From NCBI RefSeq assembly GCF_003852405.1, contig NZ_QAJM01000009.1, forward strand, positions 378,998 through 442,997: a stretch of DNA of 64,000 nucleotides, written 5' to 3'. Below the pieces are notes generated by a model. The model was not told the DNA's origin. It worked only from the letters and a program-made list of their open reading frames with translations, and did not search any database. Positions 55,887-64,000 of this stretch are shown here, one piece after another. Position 1 is the first letter of the stretch. Each line of letters opens with the position of its first letter. Source of the DNA: Pseudomonas sp. KBW05. GTDB taxonomy: Bacteria > Pseudomonadota > Gammaproteobacteria > Pseudomonadales > Pseudomonadaceae. Made by a program: the position numbers and the translations under genes.

Positions 55887-58256
55887 TCAATGGATCAGGG
55901 AAGTTTGCGCACTGAGGGGCAAGGCCACCCAGGCTTCGAAAGCGTCGGCGCTCAACGGCCGACTGATCAGGTAACCCTGGGCCGTGTCGCACTGCCAGCG
56001 TTCCAGCAGGCGCAGGCTGTGGGCGTATTCGACGCCCTCGGCGACCACCTTGAGGCCCAGGTTGTGGCTCATCTCGATGGTGGAGCGCACGATCACTGCG
56101 TCTTCACTGGTTTCATCGAGGTTGCGCACAAAGGATTGGTCGATCTTCAACTCTTGCACCGGCAGGCGCTTGAGGTGCGCCAGCGACGAGTAGCCGGTGC
56201 CGAAGTCATCCACCGACAGGCTGATGCCGCAGTCGCGCAACAGGTGCAGGACTTTCAGGGCCTTTTCCGGCTCGCGCATCACCGCGCTTTCGGTGATTTC
56301 GAACAGCAGTTGTTCGGCCGGCAAGCCATAGCGACGCAACAACGCCGAGACCCGATGCGCCAGCTCGTCACCGAGCAAATCATCGGCCGAGATGTTCAAC
56401 GACAGTTGCAGGCACAGGCCACGCCGGTTCCATTCGCACAGCTGGCGAATGCCCTCCTCGATCACCCAGTGGGTCAACAATTGGATGCTGCCCGAACGTT
56501 CGGCCAAGGGGATGAATTCCGCCGGCGACACCATGCCGAACAGCGGGTGCTGCCAGCGCAACAAGGCTTCGGCCTGGCGTACGTGGCCCTGGCGGATGTC
56601 GAGTTTGGGTTGGTAATGCAGCAGCAACTGGCCTTGGTTGGGCGCGTGGCGCAGGTCGCGGATCAGGGTGATCTGGCGACGGTGCGCGAGGTCGCGGCCG
56701 TGTTCGTAGATTTGCAAGCGGCCGGGCATAAGCGCTGCGTCTTTCATCGCAATCGCCGCCCGTTCCAACAAGGTGTGCGCGCTTTCACCGTCGGCTGGAT
56801 AAGCGGCAATGCCGAGTCGGCAATCCAGCGCCAGGTCGTGGCCGTTGATGCGGCGCGGGCGCAGCAGCGCCTGTTGCAACTGGTCGGCCAGGCCCACCGC
56901 TTCGTCACAGCCGGCGCCTTCGAGCAGCAGCAGAAATTCATCGGCGATCAAATGTGCCAGGGTATCGCCGGGACGCAGCGCGGCTTGAAGGCTGCGGCTG
57001 ACTTCCAGCAACAACTGGTCGACGGCATCCGGCCCGGCGGTTTCGCTGGCGGCGCGCAGGTTGTCGATGCCCAGGTAGATCAGCGCCATCGGTCGGTGCG
57101 TGGCGATGGCACTGCCCAGGCGTTCCATGGCCAACGCGCGATTGGGCAAACCGGTGAGGCGATCATGCAAGGCGTTGTGCGCCAGTTGCTGTTCGCGTTC
57201 GGCGATGCCGCTTTGCATCGAGTTGACCGCGTTGGCCAGGCGCCCCAGTTCATCACTGCGCTGCAACACCACGGGCGTCTGGTAATCGCCCTGGCCGATG
57301 CGCTCGGCGGCGAGGGCCAAGGCCTGCACCGGGCGCGACACGCCACGGGCCAGCAGCAAGGCACCGATCAGCGAGGCAATCAACGCGATCAAGGCAATGC
57401 CGAGGATCTTTTCATCCAGCGGCGCAAAGGCCTGCATCGCCGCGTCCAACGGGCTCTGCAACAAGGCCAGGACCTGGCCGTCGGCATCGCTGGCCAACAC
57501 CAGCGACTGGCTGAGAAAACTGTGTTCCAGGTGCTCGGTGGTGGCCACGCCATGCTGGCGGCCCTGCTCCAGCATCAGGTTGGTGAGGCTGTCGCGCAGC
57601 ACCTGGGGTTGGGTGCTGACCAACTCCCCCGGTTGCTGGCGGTCGATGGTCAGGAACGACACTTCCAGGTTGCTCAGTGAGCGCAGTTCTTCGGCGAACG
57701 CGCTGTCCATGCGCAAGCCCATCACCACCCGCGCAATCGGCAGCGGCGCCAGCACCGGCGCTTCCACCAACAGGTGCGGCATGCCTTGCAGCGGCACCAT
57801 CAACATGGTCTGGCGATTGCGCCGTGCGTCACGCAAGGCCTGGTCATAACGAAAAATCGAACCCTCGGGGACATCATCGAGGGTACTGGCGAGGACGGTG
57901 CCATCCATGCCCAGCAGGATCATGTCGCTGGCATTGATGCGCTTGCCGTGATTGAACAGCACCGAGCGCATGGTCGCCGAATCGCCGCTGGCCACCGCAT
58001 CGCGAAAACCGAAGTCCGCCGCCAGCAGTTGCACGCCATCCGCCAGGCGCCGGCCGCGCACGTCGAGCAAGCGTTCGAACACCCGCGCACCGACGTCGAG
58101 TTGCGCCTTGGCCTGGCTGCGCACGGCGTCGCCCGTCGCGGCTTTCACGCTGAAGTACAGCGCACCTATCACCACCAGCAACAGCAGGATCAGCACACTG
58201 GCGACACGCGCCTGGAAACTACTGCGCAGTTTCACGGGCGGCTCGGTTGAAGGCAT
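55887..58256 (-). CDS. Membrane GGDEF-EAL protein, probable cyclic-di-GMP phosphodiesterase
   Basis: This 789-residue protein has a membrane segment at about 19-39, a periplasmic double-Cache-like sensor, a second membrane segment near 290 with HAMP, a GGDEF domain and an EAL domain. The GGDEF motif is degraded to IADEF, so it should not make cyclic-di-GMP. The EAL domain keeps AEALLRW, NISADDL, ESAVM, DDFGTGYSSL and KIDQSFVRNL, so it is probably an active phosphodiesterase. ATG at 58256 is preferred to TTG at 58262. It overlaps the cupredoxin gene by 38 bp. Confidence 0.9.
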   Translation of the reverse strand: MPSTEPPVKLRSSFQARVASVLILLLLVVIGALYFSVKAATGDAVRSQAKAQLDVGARVFERLLDVRGRRLADGVQLLAADFGFRDAVASGDSATMRSVLFNHGKRINASDMILLGMDGTVLASTLDDVPEGSIFRYDQALRDARRNRQTMLMVPLQGMPHLLVEAPVLAPLPIARVVMGLRMDSAFAEELRSLSNLEVSFLTIDRQQPGELVSTQPQVLRDSLTNLMLEQGRQHGVATTEHLEHSFLSQSLVLASDADGQVLALLQSPLDAAMQAFAPLDEKILGIALIALIASLIGALLLARGVSRPVQALALAAERIGQGDYQTPVVLQRSDELGRLANAVNSMQSGIAEREQQLAHNALHDRLTGLPNRALAMERLGSAIATHRPMALIYLGIDNLRAASETAGPDAVDQLLLEVSRSLQAALRPGDTLAHLIADEFLLLLEGAGCDEAVGLADQLQQALLRPRRINGHDLALDCRLGIAAYPADGESAHTLLERAAIAMKDAALMPGRLQIYEHGRDLAHRRQITLIRDLRHAPNQGQLLLHYQPKLDIRQGHVRQAEALLRWQHPLFGMVSPAEFIPLAERSGSIQLLTHWVIEEGIRQLCEWNRRGLCLQLSLNISADDLLGDELAHRVSALLRRYGLPAEQLLFEITESAVMREPEKALKVLHLLRDCGISLSVDDFGTGYSSLAHLKRLPVQELKIDQSFVRNLDETSEDAVIVRSTIEMSHNLGLKVVAEGVEYAHSLRLLERWQCDTAQGYLISRPLSADAFEAWVALPLSAQTSLIH

Positions 58257-58902
58257 CGCCAAACGCCGTCGGTGTGGGGGTCGGCGGCAGGTCGGCGGAC
58301 GGTGGCTCCAGGCTCAACTGCACGGCATGGCTCAGGCCCGCGGCGGGAATGTTCAGCGTGCCGCCGTCCAGCGGTTGCATGTCGGCCAATTGCGGGTGCC
58401 ACAGGGTCACGTGGTAGGCGCCGGCCGGCAGGTCGTCCAGGCGCACGTGGCCCTGGGCATCGCTGACGCCGAAGCGTGGGTCGTCGGTGACGTAGATGTA
58501 ACCGAGCATCCAGTCGTGGATATTGCAGCCGAGCACAACTACGCCGGGCTTGTCGAACAGCAGCGGGTCGGTGGGCGTGCCTTCGTACAGGCGCAGTTCG
58601 AAGCGCTTGGCCGCCGAAAACGAATAGACCTGGTGGCGGATATTGTCGCTGTTGGGGAAGCGCACCTGGGTGCCGGTGTGCACCGCCAGCACATGGGGCG
58701 CGAACTTCTGGCCGCGTTGGTCCATGTCGGCCTTGAGCGTACCGACCGGCGCGCCAACCGGGCCTTGCAGGGTGACCACGGCGTCGCTGACCGGCGTTTG
58801 GTCGGCCTGGCGCAGCAGCACGTCAAGGGTCGCCGCGTGCGCCACGCCATGGGCCGAAAGCATCAAGGCGGCAAAGGAAAGTTGCAGGAAAATCCGATTC
58901 AT
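58219..58902 (-). CDS. Cupredoxin-like secreted protein (methylamine-utilisation type)
   Basis: This 227-residue protein has a signal peptide (MNRIFLQLSFAALMLSAHGVAHA) and a domain with the copper-ligand pattern NIRHQVYSF, then LGCNIHDWMLGYIYV (His, Cys, His, Met). A carboxypeptidase-regulatory-like fold with GHVRLDDLPAGAYHVTLWHPQL follows. Often annotated methylamine utilisation protein, though no methylamine dehydrogenase is present. It is the first gene of the cluster and overlaps the GGDEF-EAL gene. Confidence 0.82.
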   Translation of the reverse strand: MNRIFLQLSFAALMLSAHGVAHAATLDVLLRQADQTPVSDAVVTLQGPVGAPVGTLKADMDQRGQKFAPHVLAVHTGTQVRFPNSDNIRHQVYSFSAAKRFELRLYEGTPTDPLLFDKPGVVVLGCNIHDWMLGYIYVTDDPRFGVSDAQGHVRLDDLPAGAYHVTLWHPQLADMQPLDGGTLNIPAAGLSHAVQLSLEPPSADLPPTPTPTAFGDAFNRAARETAQ

Positions 58903-59125
58903 CAAGGGTCCGCGCGGCAATAGAAAAATAGGCGGCCTGCCTTGGCACTGAAACTGAAGCAATACGTGTCACGGTGCAGATGATGCCGCAAACAAGGCAA
59001 ATTGCCATCATTGATTTTAGCGCAAAGCCTGACCGTTGATCGGCAAAAACCTATGCAACCGGTCAAGGTATGTAGAGCTTATCGGCGCCGCCCAAAGAAT
59101 CTGTAGGCGTACAAAAGGCCCTTTT

Positions 59126-61462
59126 CTAGAGCGGCACCCGTTCGCGGCGCATCCACATCTCGAACGCCATGGCGTTCAAGGGCCGGCTGATCAGGTAACC
59201 CTGGGCGGTGTCGCACTTCCACTGCTTGAGCAGCTTCAGGCTCGGCGCAAACTCCACGCCTTCGGCCACCACCTTGAGCCCCAGGTTGTGGCTCATCTCG
59301 ATGGTGGAGCGCACGATCACCCCGTCGCCGCTGGTGCTGTCGAGGTTGCGCACAAAGGATTGGTCGATCTTCAACTCCTGCACCGGCAGGCGCTGCAATT
59401 GCGCGAGGGACGAATAGCCGGTGCCGTAGTCATCCACCGACAGGCTGATGCCACAACCGCGCAGTTGTTCCAGCACGTTCAGCGCCTGTTGCGGATTGTG
59501 CATGATCGCGCTTTCTGTGATCTCGAAAATAAGTTGCTCGGCGGCCACGTCGTATTGCATCAACAAGGCGGTGACGCGAATCGCCAGGTCATCATCGGCC
59601 AGGTCGTCCACGGAAATATTCACCGACAGCTGGATATGCAACCCGCGCTGCCCCCACTCGGCGATCTGGCGCACCGCTTCTTCAATCACCCACAGGGTCA
59701 GGCTGCCCATGCTGCCGGTGCGTTCGGCCAGGGGAATAAATTCGGCGGGCGACACCTGGCCCAGGGTCGGATGTTGCCAGCGCAGCAAGGCTTCGGCCTG
59801 GCGCACATGCCCCTGGCTGAGGTCGAGCTTGGGCTGGTAGCAGAGGAACAACTCACCCTCGACCACCGCGCGGCGCAGGTCGCGGATCAGGGTGATCTGG
59901 CGCTGGTGGGCCAGTTCGCGGTGCTGCTGGTAGATCTGCAAATGCCCCGGCAGGCTCGCCGCATCATGCCGGGCAATCGCGGCGCGACTGATCAACTCTT
60001 CCACCTGCTGGCCATCGGCAGGGTACGCCGCAATGCCGATGCTGACTTCGTGGCGCAGCTCGTCATTGCCGACGCGCTGGGGCTCGGTGAGCAGCGTGTA
60101 GAGGCGGTCGGCGCGCGCGACGGCGCGGTCGATCTCGGTGTTTTCCAGCAGCACCAGGAACTCACTGCCGGTGATGCGCGCGGCGGTGTCGCTGGCCAGC
60201 AGGCTCATGGACAAGCAGCGGCTGGCTTCGCGCAGCATTTCTTCCACGCCTTGGGGGCCGAAGCCTTCGTTGATCACCCGGTAGTTTTCGATGCCCACGT
60301 ACAGCAACACCACGGGCCGGCGTGCACTGATCGCACTGCCCAGGCGTTCCATGGCCAGCGCGCGATTGGGCAGGCCGGTGAGCGGGTCATGCAAGGCGTT
60401 GTGCGCCAGTTGCCGCTCGCGCACGGCGATGCCGCTTTGCATGGCATTGAAGGCACGGGCCAGCAGGCCGAATTCATCGTGGCTGCGCACCCGCACCGGG
60501 GTGCGGTAGTCGCCGGCACCAATACGCTCGGCCGCCTCCACCAGCGCATTCAGCGGGCGTGACACCCGCCGCGCCAGGAACAACGCGCCCGCCAGCGACA
60601 CCAGCAGCACCGCCAGGGCAATCCCGAGGAACTGGCGGTCCAGCGGCGCAAAGGATTCCAGGGCATGGTCCAACGGACTTTGTAGCAGCACCCGCACTTC
60701 ATCGCTGGCACCGGTGTTGGCCAGCGACAGCACTTGGCTGAGCATGCGCTGGCCGTGGAAGCCTTCGATGTGGGCCTCGGGGTTGACCTGCGCCTGGCGC
60801 AACGTCGTGACGATATCGGGCTGGACCGTGTCGGGCTGGGTGGTGAACAACGGCCCGGGGCGGCCGTCCTGCACGGCAAGAAACGACACTTCCAGGTTGC
60901 TCATGGCGCGCAGTTCGTTGGCGAACTGCGCGTCCATCGGGAAGCCCATGACGATACGCGCCACGGGCTGCGGGTTGACGACGTCCTTTTGCACCAGCAG
61001 GTACGGTCGCCCATCCATGGCCACGATGAGCATTTGCAGGCCACTGCGGCGCGCATGGCGCAAGGCGTCGTCTTGGGGGAACGGCGTGCCACGGGCAAAC
61101 AGCGGCAGGGTGCTGACCATCACCTTGCCGTCGAGGTCCAGCACAAATACCTCGCTGGAACCGATGCCGGTACCGTGGCGCTCCAGCGCGGCCAGGATCG
61201 GCGCAGGCTTGCCCTCGGCCACCGCTTGCTTGAAAGGCTCGTCCGCCGTCAGCCAGTCCAGCCCGTATTGCAGGCGGCGGCCGCGCAGGTCGAGCAGGCG
61301 CTCGAACACCTGGCTGCCGGTCTCCAACTGGACCTCGGCCTGGTTCTCCACGGCACGGGTAGTGGCGGTCTTGACGGCGAAGTAAGTAGCCGCGACCACC
61401 ACCAACAGCAACAGCGCGAGCACCCCGGCGATACGGGTCTGGAACGTATGGCGCCACCTCAT
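59126..61462 (-). CDS. Second membrane GGDEF-EAL protein, paralogue of its neighbour
   Basis: This protein of about 778 residues has the same layout as the product of 55887-58256 and many identical stretches (AHNALHDPLTGLPNRALAME, VQELKIDQSFVRNL, DTAQGYLISRPL). The GGDEF motif is lost (ITGSEF) while EAL residues (AEALLRWQHP, DDYGTGYSSL) are kept, so it should be a phosphodiesterase. The start at 61462 follows AGAGGGCACAGCG; other in-frame ATGs at 61516 and 61561 are possible. It stands apart from the cluster by about 220 bp. Confidence 0.88.
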   Translation of the reverse strand: MRWRHTFQTRIAGVLALLLLVVVAATYFAVKTATTRAVENQAEVQLETGSQVFERLLDLRGRRLQYGLDWLTADEPFKQAVAEGKPAPILAALERHGTGIGSSEVFVLDLDGKVMVSTLPLFARGTPFPQDDALRHARRSGLQMLIVAMDGRPYLLVQKDVVNPQPVARIVMGFPMDAQFANELRAMSNLEVSFLAVQDGRPGPLFTTQPDTVQPDIVTTLRQAQVNPEAHIEGFHGQRMLSQVLSLANTGASDEVRVLLQSPLDHALESFAPLDRQFLGIALAVLLVSLAGALFLARRVSRPLNALVEAAERIGAGDYRTPVRVRSHDEFGLLARAFNAMQSGIAVRERQLAHNALHDPLTGLPNRALAMERLGSAISARRPVVLLYVGIENYRVINEGFGPQGVEEMLREASRCLSMSLLASDTAARITGSEFLVLLENTEIDRAVARADRLYTLLTEPQRVGNDELRHEVSIGIAAYPADGQQVEELISRAAIARHDAASLPGHLQIYQQHRELAHQRQITLIRDLRRAVVEGELFLCYQPKLDLSQGHVRQAEALLRWQHPTLGQVSPAEFIPLAERTGSMGSLTLWVIEEAVRQIAEWGQRGLHIQLSVNISVDDLADDDLAIRVTALLMQYDVAAEQLIFEITESAIMHNPQQALNVLEQLRGCGISLSVDDYGTGYSSLAQLQRLPVQELKIDQSFVRNLDSTSGDGVIVRSTIEMSHNLGLKVVAEGVEFAPSLKLLKQWKCDTAQGYLISRPLNAMAFEMWMRRERVPL

Positions 61463-61711
61463 CGCTGTGCCCTCTGGCAGCGTGCGTCTGTTTCTGCCAC
61501 TACGTCCCTGTGTCATAGGCTTCCCTGGCGACTGCTGACCCGGCGTCAAAAAAACATCCATTTTTATTGGATATTCGGTTTAAGCAGATTAGCTGGGAGC
61601 TGGGATAAGTACACCCAATAAAACAAGGAATGTTGCTGTCAAGTTATTGGCGACACGCGCTTGACTGGGGGCTTGGAGAGACAGATGAACCAGAAGCTGA
61701 AGGAGATCCAA

Positions 61712-61801
61712 TGTGGGAGCGGGCTTGCTCGCGAATGCGGTGGATCAGCCAACACAAATAGCGACTGACACACCGCATTCGCGAGCAAGCCCGCTCCCAC
61801 A
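61712..61801. repeat. REPIN
   Basis: 90-bp inverted REP pair. It fills part of the 360-bp gap 61463-61823, which otherwise holds no visible gene or terminator. Confidence 0.9.
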
Positions 61802-61823
61802 TAAGCCAAGCCCACGCCTCTCT

Positions 61824-62995
61824 TTAGGCGCCGCGCGCGCGCATGAAATCGCCCCATCTGCGCACCAGGTAGTTGTGTTCATCCATCACCGAGTTCCACA
61901 CCGCGATGTGCCCCATGCGCTGCTCATAAGAACCACCGTCACGCACTTCGCCAATATCGATCAACGGCAGGCCATCACTGCCCAGCAACTCTTCCCGCGC
62001 AGGTTGGCCGGCGTACCAGTAATCCCACTCGGCGCTGCTCAGATGGTCGCGGCTGCGCGCCGGGTTGCCGATGTAGTAACCCTGGCGTGCCATCACCGCG
62101 CCGGGCCAGCCGGACAGCCACCAGTTGAGGTAGGCGTAGGCCGCATCCAGCACCGGCCCCTGGGCATGACGCGACAAGGACAAGCCGCCGAACCAGGCAC
62201 GGTAGCCTTCACGCGGCACCGCCAGGCGGTATTTCACCCCGGCGCGGTGCAGGCGCATCAGGGTCGGCGACCACAGGCTCTGGATGTCGATGCTCGGGCT
62301 GAGCATCAATTGCGCGGCCTCTTCGTCATCCGACCAGAAGGCGGCGAAGTGGCCTTCCTTTTGTTTGCGCACGAGGATGTCGGCGAGCACGTCGATCTCT
62401 TCGATGCTCATGTTGCCGATGTCCTTGAACTGCGCCAGCCCCGCGCCCTGCACCGCCAAGGCGGCATCCAGGGCGCCGATGGCGGCGTCGCTTTGCAGCG
62501 CGGTGCGTGCGCGCCAGGCCGGGTCGAGCAGCCAGCCCCAGCTTTCATTGCCGTGGCAAAAACCTTCGGGCAGACGCTCGGGGCGGTAGGCAAAACTGTC
62601 GGCGTTGTGGGTCAGGGGCAGCATGCTGATGCGTTCGGTGACGGTGCTGCCGAGGCTGCCATCGTGCTGCACGAACAGACGCTCGCTGGGCACGCTGCCG
62701 CTGCCGAGGCGGTCGTCCGGCGACAGGCGGCCGCGCTTGGGCAGGTCGTTGATCTCGTGCCACAACGCAATGCGCCGCGTGTCGATGGGCTGGATCGCCT
62801 GCGCCGGCCACACAAAATCGACGTTATGGAACCACTGGTCATACAGGTCGTAGCTGTCGGGCTGCATCACCGCGATGCGCTGGGCCTGTTCCACATCGTG
62901 CACCTGATACACCAGGCGGATGCCCAACTCCTGCTCGGCACGCACGCGCAGGCATTCCAGCAAGGTCACCGACGTGCCAAGGACACGCAAGGTAA

Positions 62996-62999
<4 letters not shown>
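61824..62999 (-). CDS. ABC solute-binding-protein homologue without signal peptide
   Basis: This 391-residue protein resembles polyamine/thiamine-type periplasmic binding proteins, with NADSFAYRPERLPEG and an AYAYLNWWLSGWPGAVMARQGYYIGNP segment. It starts directly with MITLRVLGTSVTLLE and no signal sequence is visible. No permease or ATPase gene is nearby. The gene overlaps the start of the upstream COG0523 GTPase stop by ATGA, an uncommon pairing. It could be a cytosolic binding protein or lack an exported partner; function unknown. Confidence 0.78.
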
Positions 63000-63970
<971 letters not shown>

Positions 63971-63983
63971 GGTCGTTTCCCAT

Positions 63984-64000
63984 TGTGGCGAGGGAGCTTG
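63984..64000. repeat. Possible second-class REP, cut by window edge
   Basis: TGTGGCGAGGGAGCTTG resembles the left half of another common Pseudomonas REP class (TGTGGCGAGGGAGCTTGCTCCC), different from the class seen elsewhere here. Only 17 bp are in the window. Confidence 0.5.

Noticed and set aside
55890-57680. 596-codon plus-strand frame opposite the first GGDEF-EAL gene
   Set aside because: Shadow; the minus-strand frame carries intact EAL motifs.
58219-58902. Methylamine utilisation function for the cupredoxin-like gene
   Set aside because: No methylamine dehydrogenase or mau genes are present; the name is only a database habit for this family.

Overview
The window looks like chromosome of a Pseudomonas species of the fluorescens lineage. 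It is GC-rich, has TTG/GTG-tolerant starts and many ATGA/TGATG gene junctions, carries Pseudomonas hallmark genes (glpR-glpD, gltIJKL-aauSR, glpM, metR, znuD, gcd), and is peppered with about a dozen REP/REPIN elements built on the GTGGGAGCGGGCTTGC(T/C)CGCGA core. No rRNA, tRNA, CRISPR array, prophage or transposase gene is visible.

Layout. 1-9.8 kb is the end of glpR, glpD, then the acidic amino-acid system: periplasmic binding protein, two permeases, ATPase and the AauS/AauR two-component pair, with matching AauR operators and a sigma-54 promoter in front of gltI, followed by glpM. 10.0-17.4 kb (minus strand) is a tight six-gene operon of HAD phosphatase, class-III aminotransferase, alpha/beta hydrolase, GNAT-like transferase, histidine kinase and sigma-54 response regulator. 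A good -24/-12 promoter and an overlapping set of palindromes lie just upstream, so it looks like a self-regulated pathway of unknown product. 17.5-26.4 kb holds an outer-membrane MipA-like protein, an EamA pair with an arginase-like protein, a FrnE-type DsbA protein, a secreted hydrolase divergent from metR, GNAT/LysE/NUDIX genes and a response-regulator/HD-GYP protein with degenerate active sites. 26.5-30.5 kb holds rpmE2 with a Zur box, an FMN-binding glutamate-synthase-like protein with a small monooxygenase and a cupin, and an OpgC-like acyltransferase.

30.6-47.0 kb is the most striking accessory block: two very large proteins (2172 and 1609 aa) ending in leucine-rich repeats and an IpaH/SspH-type NEL ubiquitin-ligase domain with a Cys-x-Asp motif. 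An amino-acid permease and a divergent class-A penicillin-binding protein lie between them. No secretion apparatus is in view.

47.2-64.0 kb holds a PadR regulator/siderophore-interacting reductase pair with a perfect palindromic operator, znuD with a Zur box, and gcd (PQQ glucose dehydrogenase) preceded by a PtxS-like palindrome and two perfect inverted DnaA boxes. Next come a periplasm-facing cluster (truncated haemoglobin lipoprotein, DUF3034 protein, GGDEF-EAL protein, cupredoxin), a second paralogous GGDEF-EAL protein, and finally a signal-less solute-binding-protein homologue overlapping a COG0523 GTPase.

Genes that probably work together are glpR/glpD, AauSR/GltIJKL, the sigma-54 operon, the two NEL proteins, PadR/SIP, the zinc-responsive rpmE2/znuD (perhaps with the COG0523 GTPase), and the cupredoxin/EAL/DUF3034/haemoglobin set. 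All family calls come from reading translations and motifs; no database search was run.
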